This document shows, one piece after another, positions 38,142 to 47,407 of a stretch of DNA of 64,000 bases. Source of the stretch: Rhizobium album (GTDB lineage: Bacteria > Pseudomonadota > Alphaproteobacteria > Rhizobiales > Rhizobiaceae); the NCBI RefSeq assembly GCF_003122325.1, contig NZ_QFBC01000018.1:62001-126000 (forward strand), given 5' to 3'. A program made the translations under genes and the position numbers. Every line of letters starts with the position of its first letter. Within the stretch, counting starts at the first letter, position 1. Below the pieces are notes generated by a model. The model was not told where the DNA came from. It saw only the letters and a program-made list of their open reading frames with translations, and searched no databases.

Positions 38142-39168
38142 TACCGACCCGCATCTGCCCTTTCCGATCCTGATCGGCGATATCGGCGGCACCAATGCGC
38201 GGTTTTCCATCCTGCTCGACGCTTATGCCGAGCCGCGTCCGTTCCCGATCGTGCAGACCGCCAATTACCCGACGATCGACCAGGCCATCCAGAAGGCGGT
38301 GCTCGACAAGACGTCCGTCCGGCCGCGGGCGACGATTCTCGCCATCGCCGGCCCGATCAACGGCGATGAGATCCCGCTGACCAATTGCGACTGGGTCGTC
38401 CGGCCGAAGGCGCTGATCAATGATCTCGGTTTCGAGGACGTGCTGGTCATCAATGATTTCGAGGCGCAGGCGCTTGCCGTCGCCTCGCTTGCCGAGGAAT
38501 ACCGCGAACCGATCGGCGCGGCGTCGGACAATTTCACCGCTTCGCGTGTCGTGCTCGGGCCGGGTACCGGGCTCGGCGTTGCCGGCCTCGTGCATGCGCA
38601 GCACACCTGGTTCCCGGTTCCGGGCGAAGGCGGCCATGTCGATGTCGGCCCGCGCACCGAGCGTGACTGGCGGATCTGGCCGTTCCTGACGCCGGTGGAG
38701 GATCCGACCGCGACCGTCGGCCGCATTTCCGCCGAGGAGCTTCTCTCCGGCCGCGGCCTGCTCAACATCTATCACGCCGTCTGCGGCGCCGACGGCAAGG
38801 AGCCGACGCTTCCGACACCGGCCGATGTTTCGACCGCAGCGCTTGCCGGCACGGACGCTGCCGCCGAGGAAGCGATTTCGCTGTTTACCACTTATCTTGC
38901 CCGCGTCGCCGGCGATATGGCGCTGATTTTCATGGCGAAGGGCGGCGTCTATCTGGCCGGCGGCATCTCGCAGAAGATCATCCCGGCTTTGAAGAAGCCG
39001 GAATTCCGGGCGGCGTTCGAGGACAAGGCGCCGCATTCGGCGCTGATGCGCACGATCCCCACCTACGTGGTCACGCATCCGCTGGCTGCCCTTTCCGGCC
39101 TTGCCGCCTATGCCCAGACGCCGACACGCTTCGGTGTGGAAACCGATGGGCGGCGTTGGCGGGGCTAA
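38125..39168 (+). CDS. glk: Glucokinase
   Basis: Glucokinase of 347 aa (Pfam Glucokinase type, not ROK). The ATP-phosphate loop is [54 protein letters not shown] and [20 protein letters not shown] hold the sugar-binding Asn/Asp and Glu. The late [20 protein letters not shown] is the adenosine motif. It starts within the last 17 bases of mgsA. Coupling of glucose entry to the methylglyoxal bypass is the likely reason for the pairing, but that is inference. Confidence 0.95.
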   Translation: MSRPIDTDPHLPFPILIGDIGGTNARFSILLDAYAEPRPFPIVQTANYPTIDQAIQKAVLDKTSVRPRATILAIAGPINGDEIPLTNCDWVVRPKALINDLGFEDVLVINDFEAQALAVASLAEEYREPIGAASDNFTASRVVLGPGTGLGVAGLVHAQHTWFPVPGEGGHVDVGPRTERDWRIWPFLTPVEDPTATVGRISAEELLSGRGLLNIYHAVCGADGKEPTLPTPADVSTAALAGTDAAAEEAISLFTTYLARVAGDMALIFMAKGGVYLAGGISQKIIPALKKPEFRAAFEDKAPHSALMRTIPTYVVTHPLAALSGLAAYAQTPTRFGVETDGRRWRG

Positions 39169-39286
39169 GCCGCAAGTCTTTCATGGCCCTGCCTATGGTC
39201 AAATGCCGCCGGACTGATTATAGAGCCGCCAGACGCCTGGAAAATTGGCGGGAAGACGCGTTCATTGCGACAGGAAAGCGTGGTTT

Positions 39287-41077
39287 TTGGTAGATAACGC
39301 CCGACAGCAGCACCCGATCGACTCGGAAACCGTGACCGGCGTCCTGAAGCGGATCATCGCCGAGAACGGCCGCGACCATATCGGCGGCTACATCTTTGCA
39401 ATCGCCTGTCTCGCGACGGTGGCGCTGACGACGGCGTTCACCGCCTGGATCATGGAATCCGTGGTCAACGAGGCCTTTGCCAAGCAGCGCGCCGATGTCG
39501 TCTGGCTGATCTGCGGCTCGATCTTCATCGCCTTCGTGCTGCGCGGCTTCGCCACCTACGGGCAGGCGGTGACGCTGTCCAAGATCGGCAACAACATCGT
39601 CGCCCAATATCAGCGGCGGCTTTATTCGCACCTGATGAAGCTGTCTGTCGGCTTCTTCGCCGAGTCGCGCTCGGCACATCTGGCCGCCCAGATCAGCCAG
39701 AACGTCAACGGCATCCGCGACGTCCTGAACCTGACGGTGACCTCCACCGCCCGCGACCTGTTGACGCTGGTCGCGCTGATCATCGTGATGATCACCAAGG
39801 ATCCGGTGCTGACGCTGATCGTCTTCGTCGTCGCGCCGCCGCTGCTTTATGCATTGCGCTACGTCTCGAAGCGCCTGCGCACGGCAACGCGCGAATCGGT
39901 CGAGCTGAACAGCCATGTGCTCGGCGCCATGCAGGAAACCATCCAGGGGATCGCCATCGTCAAGGCCTTCACCATGGAGAAGGAACTGGCCCGCAAGGTG
40001 GAAGGCATCATCGACGATGCCGAAAGCCGCGCCAACCATATAGCCCGGCTGACCGAACGCACCGCGCCGCTGACCGAAACCTTCGCCGGGTTTGCGATCT
40101 CCAGCGTGCTTGCCTATGCCGCTTTCCGTTCGATCTATGGCGGCGTGTTGCCGGGCGCGTTCTTCTCGTTCGTTGCCGCCCTGCTGATGGCCTATGATCC
40201 GGCGCGGCGGCTTGCCAAGCTGCAGGTGCAGCTGGAACGCGCCGTGGTCAATGCGCGCATGATCTATGCGCTGCTCGACATGAACACGCGCAAGAACGAC
40301 CGCGTGGACGCCAGGGACCTGGTGGTCACCGATGCCCGGGTGGAATTCCGCGACGTCACCTTCTCCTATTCCAACAGCGAGCCGATCCTCAAGGGCGTCA
40401 GCTTCTTTGCCGAAGGCGGCGAGACGACGGCGCTGGTCGGTCCCTCCGGTGCCGGCAAGTCGACGGTGATCAGCCTCATTCCGCGGTTCTACGATCCGAA
40501 GGAAGGGGCGATCTTCATCGACGGCCAGGACATTGCCGGCGTGACCAAGGAATCGCTGCGCCACCATCTCGCTTATGTGTCGCAGCAGCCTTATCTCTTC
40601 GAAGGCACGATCCGCGACAATATCCGTTACGGCCGGCCGGAAGCCAGCGATGCGGATGTCGAGGCTGCCGCCAAGCTCGCCTATGCCCATGATTTCATTC
40701 TCGCCCAGCCGCAGGGTTACGAGACGCCCGTCGGCGAAAACGGCGTGACGCTGTCCGGCGGCCAGCGCCAGCGCCTGTCGATCGCCCGCGCCTTGGTGCG
40801 CAATGCGCCGATCCTGCTGCTCGACGAGGCGACCTCGGCGCTGGATACGGAATCGGAAGCAGCCGTGCAGAAGGCGCTCGACGAGGCTATGAGCGGGCGT
40901 ACGGTGGTGGTCATCGCCCACCGCCTCTCCACCATCGTCAAGGCCGACAACATCATCGTGATGCAGGATGGCCGGGTGGTCGAGGAAGGCACTCACGAGA
41001 CGCTTGCGAAGCGCGGTGACGGGCTCTACGCTCGTCTCAACAATCTCCAGACGCCGTTTGCCGGCGGACAATCCTAA
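39287..41077 (+). CDS. ABC exporter, fused membrane and ATPase domains (MsbA-like)
   Basis: Half-transporter of about 596 aa that should act as a homodimer. Six membrane helices span about 30-310, then a nucleotide-binding domain: Walker [18 protein letters not shown]-loop [20 protein letters not shown], signature [20 protein letters not shown], Walker [17 protein letters not shown] and H-loop [12 protein letters not shown] at 39287 is placed 8 bases after AGGAAAG and is the best start; another TTG at 39245 is possible. It belongs to the lipid/drug exporter group, and the substrate is unknown. Followed after 20 bases by dapB. Confidence 0.88.
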   Translation: MVDNARQQHPIDSETVTGVLKRIIAENGRDHIGGYIFAIACLATVALTTAFTAWIMESVVNEAFAKQRADVVWLICGSIFIAFVLRGFATYGQAVTLSKIGNNIVAQYQRRLYSHLMKLSVGFFAESRSAHLAAQISQNVNGIRDVLNLTVTSTARDLLTLVALIIVMITKDPVLTLIVFVVAPPLLYALRYVSKRLRTATRESVELNSHVLGAMQETIQGIAIVKAFTMEKELARKVEGIIDDAESRANHIARLTERTAPLTETFAGFAISSVLAYAAFRSIYGGVLPGAFFSFVAALLMAYDPARRLAKLQVQLERAVVNARMIYALLDMNTRKNDRVDARDLVVTDARVEFRDVTFSYSNSEPILKGVSFFAEGGETTALVGPSGAGKSTVISLIPRFYDPKEGAIFIDGQDIAGVTKESLRHHLAYVSQQPYLFEGTIRDNIRYGRPEASDADVEAAAKLAYAHDFILAQPQGYETPVGENGVTLSGGQRQRLSIARALVRNAPILLLDEATSALDTESEAAVQKALDEAMSGRTVVVIAHRLSTIVKADNIIVMQDGRVVEEGTHETLAKRGDGLYARLNNLQTPFAGGQS

Positions 41078-41097
41078 TAGAATCAGGGCCACGAGAC

Positions 41098-41919
41098 ATG
41101 AGCGAAGCGCCGATGAAGCTGGTTGTGGTGGGAGCGGCCGGCCGCATGGGCCAGACGCTCATCCGGCTCATCGATGCGATGGACGGCGTCGTGCTGCATG
41201 CGGCGATCGAGCGGGCCGGCTCGCCTTTCCTCGGCAAGGACGCCGGCGAGCTTGCCGGCCTCGGCCATAAGGATGTGGCGGTGACGGATGATCCGCTGGC
41301 GGCTTTCCTGCATGCCGATGGCGTCGTCGATTTCACCTCTCCCGCCTCGACGGTGACGTTTGCCGGCCTCGCGGCGCAGGCGCGCATCGTGCATGTCATC
41401 GGCACCACCGGATGTTCGGTGGAGGATGGGGAAAAGATCAAGGCCGCCGCCCGCCACGCCCGCATCGTCAAGTCCGGCAACATGAGCCTCGGCGTCAATC
41501 TTCTCGGCGTGCTGGCAAAGCAGGCCGCTGCCGCCCTGCCGGCCAGCGACTGGGACATCGAAGTGTTGGAGATGCACCACAAGCACAAGGTGGACGCACC
41601 ATCCGGCACGGCGCTGCTGCTCGGCGAGGCGGCCGCGGAAGGCCGCGGCATCGACCTGGCCAGCCATTCCGTGCGCAGCCGAGACGGCCATACCGGGGCG
41701 CGGCCGGCGGGCACGATCGGCTTTGCGACGCTGCGCGGCGGCTCGGTGATTGGCGAACATTCGGTCATTCTTGCCGGCGAGGGCGAGTTGGTGACGCTGT
41801 CGCACAGCGCCGGCGATCGGACGATCTTCGCCCGGGGCGCGCTCCGCGCCGCACTCTGGGCGCGCGACAAGAAGCCCGGCCATTATTCCATGCTCGATGT
41901 TCTCGGGCTTTCCCGCTGA
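41098..41919 (+). CDS. dapB: 4-hydroxy-tetrahydrodipicolinate reductase
   Basis: Lysine and diaminopimelate biosynthesis enzyme of 273 aa. Cofactor site [19 protein letters not shown] (G-x-x-G-x-M-G). [31 protein letters not shown] and the catalytic His/Lys motif [20 protein letters not shown] are all present. ATG at 41098, 20 bases after the ABC exporter stop. gpmA follows 21 bases later, so the three are likely co-transcribed. An essential-type gene carried on this repABC replicon. Confidence 0.96.
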   Translation: MSEAPMKLVVVGAAGRMGQTLIRLIDAMDGVVLHAAIERAGSPFLGKDAGELAGLGHKDVAVTDDPLAAFLHADGVVDFTSPASTVTFAGLAAQARIVHVIGTTGCSVEDGEKIKAAARHARIVKSGNMSLGVNLLGVLAKQAAAALPASDWDIEVLEMHHKHKVDAPSGTALLLGEAAAEGRGIDLASHSVRSRDGHTGARPAGTIGFATLRGGSVIGEHSVILAGEGELVTLSHSAGDRTIFARGALRAALWARDKKPGHYSMLDVLGLSR

Positions 41920-41940
41920 TCCCCCAGGAGGAATGTTTTC

Positions 41941-42576
41941 ATGAGCGGTACACTTGTCCTCGTTCGCCACGGCCAGAGCGACTGGAACCTGAAGAACCTG
42001 TTCACCGGCTGGAAGAACCCGGATCTCACTGCACTCGGCATCGAGGAAGCGACGACGGGCGGTCAGGCCCTTGCCGATTACGGCATTAAATTCGATATCG
42101 CCTTCACCTCGGCGCTGAAGCGGGCGCAGGACACCTGCAAGATCATCCTGGACAAGGTCGGCCAGCCGGATCTCGAAACGATCCGCGACGAGGCGCTCAA
42201 CGAGCGTGACTACGGCGACCTTTCCGGCCTCAACAAGGACGATGCCCGCGCCAAGTGGGGCGAGGAGCAGGTGCATATCTGGCGCCGGTCCTACGACATC
42301 CCGCCGCCGGGCGGCGAAAGCCTGCGCGATACCGGCGCCCGCGTCTGGCCCTATTATCTCACCGACATCCTGCCGCGCGTGCTCTCCGGCCAGAAGGTCC
42401 TGGTCGCCGCCCACGGCAATTCGCTGCGCTCGCTGGTCATGGTGCTCGACCGCCTGACCAAGGAAGAGATCCTCAAGCTCAACCTCGCGACCGGCGTGCC
42501 GATGGTCTACAAGCTGAACGCGGATTCGACCGTCGCCTCGAAGGATGTGCTCGGCGACATGTCGGCCGCCCACTGA
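41941..42576 (+). CDS. gpmA: 2,3-bisphosphoglycerate-dependent phosphoglycerate mutase
   Basis: Glycolytic mutase of 211 aa, short for the family, as is usual in rhizobia. The phospho-His motif is [60 protein letters not shown] and [16 protein letters not shown] supply the other active-site residues. ATG at 41941 behind CCAGGAGGAA. Last gene before a strong terminator. Confidence 0.96.
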   Translation: MSGTLVLVRHGQSDWNLKNLFTGWKNPDLTALGIEEATTGGQALADYGIKFDIAFTSALKRAQDTCKIILDKVGQPDLETIRDEALNERDYGDLSGLNKDDARAKWGEEQVHIWRRSYDIPPPGGESLRDTGARVWPYYLTDILPRVLSGQKVLVAAHGNSLRSLVMVLDRLTKEEILKLNLATGVPMVYKLNADSTVASKDVLGDMSAAH

Positions 42577-42604
42577 GGCTGTCCGTGATTTCTCAGTATT
42601 GTTC

Positions 42605-42627
42605 GAGGCGGCCCCTGCGGCCGCCTC
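42605..42627. terminator. Bidirectional terminator between gpmA and phnF
   Basis: A perfect 9-bp stem GAGGCGGCC / GGCCGCCTC with a 5-base loop, followed by TTCAGTTTT. It lies between the convergent stops of gpmA and phnF. Confidence 0.8.
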
Positions 42628-42628
42628 T

Positions 42629-43366
42629 TCAGTTTTCGATGGTGAAATGCACGCGGTCTGCCGGAAACCGCGTGATGGCATATTGTACCGGCACGCCGTC
42701 CAGATCGGTGTTCAGGGCCTTGGTGACCAGCACGATGGCACCCGGCGACAATTCGAGGTCGGTTATTTCGCTCGGCTCCGCATGGGTTGCGGAAATCTCC
42801 GTGCTGGTGCGGATGTAGTCGGCCAGTCCCAGTTCCGCAAACGCCTTGGTGATCGACTCGCTGCGCCGATAGGCATCGGCTATGCCGGCGAAGCGGTCGC
42901 CCGGAAACCAGCTCGTCGAGCGGGAGACGGGCACGCCATCCACCTTGCGCAGCGCTTCCAGCTTGATCACCGGCGTACCGGTCGCCAGACAGAGATGGGT
43001 TGCGATCGTTTCCGATGCCGGCTCGGTGTCGAAGGATAAGAGCAATCCCTGCAACTCGCGGCCCTGGCCGCCGATGCCGGCCGTAAAGCGTGTCCGCTTG
43101 GAAATCGGAAAATTGAGCCGCTGGCGGCGTTCGATCAGCGTGCCGCGTCCCTGCACGGCGCGAACGATACCTTCCTGCCCCAAAGCGGCCAGTGCGCTGC
43201 GTACCGTATGCCGGTTGACGCCGAACTGTTCGGCCAGCACCAGCTCCGGTGGAATCATGCCCGAATGATCGTACTCGCCGTTGTCGATAGACGTTCGAAC
43301 GCGATCGGCGATCTGTCTCCAGAGCGCCACGCCGTTTTGCCGTTGAACCTGTCGTTGTCCTGCCAT
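42629..43366 (-). CDS. phnF: GntR/HutC-family regulator of phosphonate metabolism (PhnF)
   Basis: Repressor of 245 aa. The N-terminal winged helix (VALWRQIADRVRTSIDNGEY, PPELVLAEQFGVNRHTVRSA, VRAVQGRGTLIERRQRLNFP) is of GntR type. The C-terminal UTRA ligand domain spans about 95-245 and includes the ISKRTRF start and LNTDLDGVPVQYAITRFPA near the end. It is divergent from phnGHIJKL and separated from it by about 80 bases that hold a perfect 18-bp dyad, the probable operator. PhnF proteins are known repressors of phosphonate or phosphate genes. The inducer is unknown. Confidence 0.92.
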   Translation of the reverse strand: MAGQRQVQRQNGVALWRQIADRVRTSIDNGEYDHSGMIPPELVLAEQFGVNRHTVRSALAALGQEGIVRAVQGRGTLIERRQRLNFPISKRTRFTAGIGGQGRELQGLLLSFDTEPASETIATHLCLATGTPVIKLEALRKVDGVPVSRSTSWFPGDRFAGIADAYRRSESITKAFAELGLADYIRTSTEISATHAEPSEITDLELSPGAIVLVTKALNTDLDGVPVQYAITRFPADRVHFTIEN

Positions 43367-43416
43367 GTCACACGCTTGTCACGTCAAAAGGCTAAAAAAA
43401 GCCAAATATGTATGGT

Positions 43417-43434
43417 TGTCTATATTAATAGACA
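43417..43434. promoter_or_regulatory. Candidate PhnF operator
   Basis: TGTCTATATTAATAGACA is a dyad with perfect 7-base arms (TGTCTAT / ATAGACA) around ATTA, sitting 15 bases before phnG and 50 bases before phnF. It is AT-rich in a GC-rich region. This is the expected type of GntR/HutC site (dyad, TCTA...TAGA core). No Pho box was recognised by eye. Confidence 0.7.
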
Positions 43435-43449
43435 TTTGGGATCGTGACA

Positions 43450-43917
43450 ATGGATGCAGCGAAAGAAATTGAAAATGGCAGGGCGGGGCGCAAGCGCGTA
43501 GCCGGGCTTCTCGCCGCCGCCCTTATCGAGGAACTGGAAGTTGCCTACGGGCAGCTCGCATCACCGCCGGAGGTGCAGTCCGTTCGCGGTCCGGAAACCG
43601 GGTTGGTGATGGTGCGCGGCAGGATCGGCGGCGGCGGCGCACCGTTCAACCTCGGTGAAGTCACGGTCAGCCGAGCGACGGTGCGGCTGGCATCCGGCGT
43701 GATCGGCCATGCCCACGCGCTCGGCACGGATCGCAGGAAGGCCAGGCTGGCAGCGATTTTCGACGCGCTCTGGCAGGAGGATGGCCAGAAGGAATTTGTC
43801 GAGCGCGCTTTGCTCTGGCCGATTGCCGTCCGGCTGGCCGATGAAGAGCGCCTCAAGGCTGAAGAGACCGCAGCGACCCGCGTGGATTTCTTCACGATGG
43901 TGCGGGGAGAGGATTGA
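43450..43917 (+). CDS. phnG: C-P lyase complex subunit PhnG
   Basis: Subunit of 155 aa (from ATG at 43450; a GTG at 43444 is in frame) of the PhnGHIJ core that transfers methylphosphonate to ATP's ribose. Family blocks: VQSVRGPETGLVMVRGRIGG and NLGEVTVSRATVRLASGVIG. HAHALGTDRRKARLAAIFDA holds the conserved Tyr/His-Lys part, followed by a C-terminal helix. First gene of the operon, right behind the operator. The stop overlaps the phnH start as TGATG. Confidence 0.94.
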   Translation: MDAAKEIENGRAGRKRVAGLLAAALIEELEVAYGQLASPPEVQSVRGPETGLVMVRGRIGGGGAPFNLGEVTVSRATVRLASGVIGHAHALGTDRRKARLAAIFDALWQEDGQKEFVERALLWPIAVRLADEERLKAEETAATRVDFFTMVRGED

Positions 43918-44525
43918 TGAACCTTGAAGCAGAAGCTCTGACCGGCGGCTTCGCCCAGCCGGTCTTCAACGCTCAGGATATTTTCCGGATGGTCATGGAT
44001 GGCATGGCCCGCCCCGGCACCCTGAAACAGGTGGCCGTCGATATCGATCCCCCTGCCCCGCTTGGCCGCGCGGCCGGTGCGCTTGCGCTGACGCTTTGCG
44101 ATCAGGATACGCCTGTCTGGCTGAGCGCCGGCATCGCCAGATCGGCGGTGCCCGGATGGCTTGCCTTCCACACCGGTGCGCCGCAGACGCGGGAAAAGGC
44201 CGAGGCACGGTTTGCCTTCGGAGAGGTCGGGCTGGCTTTGTCGTCGTTTGGCTTGTTTGCCACCGGCAGCCAGGAATATCCCGACCGCTCCGCGACGCTG
44301 GTGCTCGAAATCTCCAATCTGGAGACCGGTTCGCCCCTGACGCTTACCGGTCCCGGCATCGCCGGATCGACGGTCGTCCGGCCGCAGGGCCTGCCGGAAA
44401 GTTTCCTGCGTCTCTGGGCGGAAAACCGCACCCTTTTCCCGCGCGGCATCGATGTCGTGCTGGCGGCCGGCAGCGATTTCCTCTGCCTGCCACGGACCAC
44501 GAAAATCACCGTCAAGGAGAATTGA
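43917..44525 (+). CDS. phnH: C-P lyase complex subunit PhnH
   Basis: Structural subunit of 202 aa of the PhnGHIJ core. Conserved PVFNAQDIFRMVMDGMARPG at the start, then RAAGALALTLCDQDTPVWL, LALSSFGLFATGSQEYPDRS and TLVLEISNLETG. A C-terminal FPRGIDVVLAAGSDFLCLPR is the family's end signature. I chose the ATG at 43917, sharing its A with the phnG stop; a TTG one codon before is also possible. Translation is coupled to phnG. Confidence 0.94.
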   Translation: MNLEAEALTGGFAQPVFNAQDIFRMVMDGMARPGTLKQVAVDIDPPAPLGRAAGALALTLCDQDTPVWLSAGIARSAVPGWLAFHTGAPQTREKAEARFAFGEVGLALSSFGLFATGSQEYPDRSATLVLEISNLETGSPLTLTGPGIAGSTVVRPQGLPESFLRLWAENRTLFPRGIDVVLAAGSDFLCLPRTTKITVKEN

Positions 44526-44527
44526 GC

Positions 44528-45643
44528 ATGTATGTTGCCGTCAAGGGCGGGGAAGCCGCCATTGCCAACGCGCACCGGCTTCTGGCCGACCGGCGCCGCG
44601 GCGATCGGTCGCTGCCTGCAATCACCATCGATCAGATCGTCGCGCAGCTGGCATTGGCCGTCGACCGGGTGATGGCCGAGGCTTCGCTCTACGACCGCGA
44701 ACTGGCGGCGCTCGCCATCGCGCAGGCCCGCGGCGACATGATCGAGGCGATCTTCATCCTTCGGGCCTACCGCACCACGCTGCCGCGCCTCGGCACCTCG
44801 GAACCGCTCGACACGGCGGCGATGCAGATCGAGCGGCGTATCTCGGCGACCTACAAGGACCTGCCGGGCGGCCAGCTGCTAGGGCCGACCTTCGACTACA
44901 CCCACCGCCTGCTGGATCCGGCTTTGCTGGCCGATGCGCCGGTGGATGAGCCGCTGCGCCGGGCCGCCGATACCGGACCGGTGACGCGCGTTTCCGAAAT
45001 CCTGCGGGAAGAAGGCCTGATCGAGCCGGACGGCGAACTGCCGCCGGATCACGTCACCGCCGACCTGACCCGCGAACCGCTCGATTTCCCGATGACCCGC
45101 GACCTGCGGCTGCAGGCGCTGGCCCGCGGCGACGAGGGGTTCCTGCTGGCGCTCGGCTATTCGACGCAACGCGGTTACGGCCGCACCCATCCCTTCGCCG
45201 GCGAAATCCGCATCGGCGAGGTCGAGGTCGAGCTCGATGTGCCGGAGCTTGGTTTTGCCGTCTCGCTCGGCCGCATCCAGGTCACCGAATGCCAGATGGT
45301 CAACCAGTTCCATGGTTCCGCCAAGGCGCCGCCGCAGTTCACCCGCGGCTACGGCTTGGTCTTCGGCCAGAGCGAACGCAAGGCGATGGCCGTGGCGCTG
45401 GTCGACCGCGCGCTGCGCGCCGAGGAGCTGGGCGAAGATATCGTCGCGCCTGCCCAGGACGAGGAATTTGTGATTTCGCACTCCGACAACGTCCAGGCGA
45501 CCGGCTTCGTCGAGCACCTCAAGCTGCCGCATTATGTCGACTTCCAGGCCGAGCTGGATCTGGTGCGGCGCATGCGGCGCGAATTCGAGGAAGCGCGAAG
45601 AGCGAGCATCAACCCCGAAGCGCCGCGCGAAGCTGCCGAATGA
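44528..45643 (+). CDS. phnI: C-P lyase complex subunit PhnI (nucleosidase)
   Basis: Subunit of 371 aa. PhnI on its own is a purine nucleosidase. In the core complex it forms ribose-1-phosphonate-5-triphosphate. Family blocks: MYVAVKGGEAAIANAHRLLA, LDTAAMQIERRISATYKDLP, GFLLALGYSTQRGYGRTHPF and VTECQMVNQFHGSAKAPPQF. SHSDNVQATGFVEHLKLPHY is near the end. The ATG is 3 bases after the phnH stop. It is followed by a 76-base gap holding a perfect hairpin, the only real gap within the operon. Confidence 0.95.
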   Translation: MYVAVKGGEAAIANAHRLLADRRRGDRSLPAITIDQIVAQLALAVDRVMAEASLYDRELAALAIAQARGDMIEAIFILRAYRTTLPRLGTSEPLDTAAMQIERRISATYKDLPGGQLLGPTFDYTHRLLDPALLADAPVDEPLRRAADTGPVTRVSEILREEGLIEPDGELPPDHVTADLTREPLDFPMTRDLRLQALARGDEGFLLALGYSTQRGYGRTHPFAGEIRIGEVEVELDVPELGFAVSLGRIQVTECQMVNQFHGSAKAPPQFTRGYGLVFGQSERKAMAVALVDRALRAEELGEDIVAPAQDEEFVISHSDNVQATGFVEHLKLPHYVDFQAELDLVRRMRREFEEARRASINPEAPREAAE

Positions 45644-45645
45644 CG

Positions 45646-45680
45646 GATGTCCGGACCGGCGCCGCGCCGGTCCGGACATC
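45646..45680 (+). repeat. Perfect inverted repeat (15-bp stem) between phnI and phnJ
   Basis: GATGTCCGGACCGGC, loop GCCGC, then GCCGGTCCGGACATC. The stem is perfect over 15 bp and the two arms themselves contain the palindrome TCCGGA. It starts 3 bases after the phnI stop and ends 39 bases before phnJ. The T-run after it is poor, so it is not a standard terminator. It may protect the phnGHI mRNA, tune the stoichiometry of PhnJ, or be bound by protein. Confidence 0.9.
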
Positions 45681-45719
45681 CCTTTCCGATATTCCGTTCC
45701 TCACCAAGGACAGTGTTTC

Positions 45720-46616
45720 ATGATCCCGGACGTTTCGCAGGATAACGGTCTCGCCACCTATAACTTTGCCTATCTCGACGAGCAGACGAAACGGATGATC
45801 CGCCGTGCCATCCTCAAGGCGATCGCCATTCCCGGCTATCAGGTGCCTTTCGCCTCGCGGGAAATGCCGATGCCTTATGGCTGGGGCACCGGCGGCGTAC
45901 AGGTGACGGCCGCCATCCTCGGCCCCGACGATGTGCTCAAGGTCATCGACCAGGGCGCCGACGACACCACCAACGCCGTTTCCATCCGCGCCTTCTTCCA
46001 GAAGGTCGCCAATGTCGCCGTTACCACACGGACGGTGGACGCAACGATCATCCAGACCCGCCACCGCATTCCCGAAGAAAAACTGTCGGCGGGCCAGGTG
46101 CTCGTCTACCAGGTGCCGATCCCCGAACCCTTGCGGTTCCTCGAGCCACGCGAGACGGAAACCCGCAAGATGCATGCGCTGGAAGAATATGGCCTGATGC
46201 ATGTGAAGCTTTACGAGGACATCGCCCGCAACGGCCACATCGCCACCACCTATGCCTATCCGGTGAAGGTGCACCGCCGTTATGTGATGGACCCCTCGCC
46301 GACGCCGAAATTCGACAATCCGAAGATGCACATGTCGCCGGCCTTGCAGCTCTTCGGCGCCGGCCGCGAGAAACGCATCTATGCGGTGCCGCCCTTTACG
46401 GATGTCGTCAGCCTCGATTTCGAGGACCATCCCTTCGCCATCCAGCATTTCGACAAGCCGTGCGCGCTTTGCGGCGCCGACCATGTCTATCTCGACGAGG
46501 TGATCCTCGACGACAAGGGCGGCCGCATGTTCGTCTGTTCGGATACCGATTATTGCGAGGATCGCCGTGCCCACGGGCATGCCGGCGAGATGCTTGCCAA
46601 GGAAGCTGCAGAATGA
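45720..46616 (+). CDS. phnJ: C-P lyase catalytic subunit PhnJ (radical SAM-like)
   Basis: Catalytic subunit of 298 aa cutting the carbon-phosphorus bond through SAM and a 4Fe-4S cluster. The four key cysteines are present in the special spacing C-x2-C-x21-C-x5-C: Cys248, 251, 273 and 279 (DKPCALCGADHVYLD, MFVCSDTDYCEDR). The radical Gly probably lies in AIAIPGYQVPFASREMPMPY (Gly39). MPYGWGTGGVQVTAAILGPD is also conserved. The ATG at 45720 follows the hairpin region. The stop overlaps phnK as ATGA. Confidence 0.97.
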   Translation: MIPDVSQDNGLATYNFAYLDEQTKRMIRRAILKAIAIPGYQVPFASREMPMPYGWGTGGVQVTAAILGPDDVLKVIDQGADDTTNAVSIRAFFQKVANVAVTTRTVDATIIQTRHRIPEEKLSAGQVLVYQVPIPEPLRFLEPRETETRKMHALEEYGLMHVKLYEDIARNGHIATTYAYPVKVHRRYVMDPSPTPKFDNPKMHMSPALQLFGAGREKRIYAVPPFTDVVSLDFEDHPFAIQHFDKPCALCGADHVYLDEVILDDKGGRMFVCSDTDYCEDRRAHGHAGEMLAKEAAE

Positions 46617-47389
46617 CCGACGCCCCGCTCCTGCGTGTTCACAACGTTTCGAAGTTCTACGGCAGCCGCATCGGATGCCGCGACGTGTCCTTCGATCTCT
46701 GGCCGGGCGAGGTCCTGGCCGTCGTCGGCGAGTCCGGTTCCGGCAAGAGCACGCTGCTCAACTGCCTGTCCACCCGGCTGCTGCCGACCACCGGCAGCAT
46801 CGAATACCATATGCGCGACGGCAAATATCGCGACCTCTACCGCATGAGCGAGGCCGAACGCCGCTTCCTCATGCGCACCGACTGGGGTTTCGTGCACCAG
46901 AACCCGGCCGATGGCCTGCGCATGACCGTATCTGCCGGCGCAAACGTCGGCGAGCGGCTGATGGCGGTCGGCGGCCGGCATTACGGCAATATCCGCTCGA
47001 CGGCCACCGACTGGCTCGGCCGGGTCGAAATCGGCGCCGACCGTATCGACGACCAGCCGCGCGCCTTTTCCGGCGGCATGCGGCAGCGGCTGCAGATCGC
47101 CCGCAACCTGGTCACCGGCCCGCGCCTTGTCTTCATGGACGAGCCGACCGGCGGCCTCGACGTATCCGTTCAGGCCCGCCTGCTCGACCTGGTGCGCAAC
47201 CTCGTCAACGACCTCGGCCTTTCGGCGATCATCGTCACCCACGATCTCGCCGTGGCGCGCCTCCTGTCGCATCGCATGATGGTGATGAAGGACGGGCTGG
47301 TGATCGAACAGGGCCTGACCGACCGGGTGCTGGACGATCCGCGCCAGCCCTATACCCAGCTTCTCGTCTCCTCCATCCTGCAAGTCTGA
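46613..47389 (+). CDS. phnK: C-P lyase-associated ABC-type ATPase PhnK
   Basis: ATPase of 258 aa that docks on the PhnGHIJ core and is not a transporter subunit. Walker [22 protein letters not shown]-loop WGFVHQNPADGLRM, signature FSGGMRQRLQIARNLVTGPR, Walker B LVFMDEPTGGLDVSVQARLL and H-loop IIVTHDLAV. The PhnK-specific insert IEYHMRDGKYRDLYRMSEAE is clear. Coupled to phnJ by ATGA overlap. Confidence 0.96.
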   Translation: MTDAPLLRVHNVSKFYGSRIGCRDVSFDLWPGEVLAVVGESGSGKSTLLNCLSTRLLPTTGSIEYHMRDGKYRDLYRMSEAERRFLMRTDWGFVHQNPADGLRMTVSAGANVGERLMAVGGRHYGNIRSTATDWLGRVEIGADRIDDQPRAFSGGMRQRLQIARNLVTGPRLVFMDEPTGGLDVSVQARLLDLVRNLVNDLGLSAIIVTHDLAVARLLSHRMMVMKDGLVIEQGLTDRVLDDPRQPYTQLLVSSILQV

Positions 47390-47407
47390 GGCAACAAGGA
47401 AATCATC

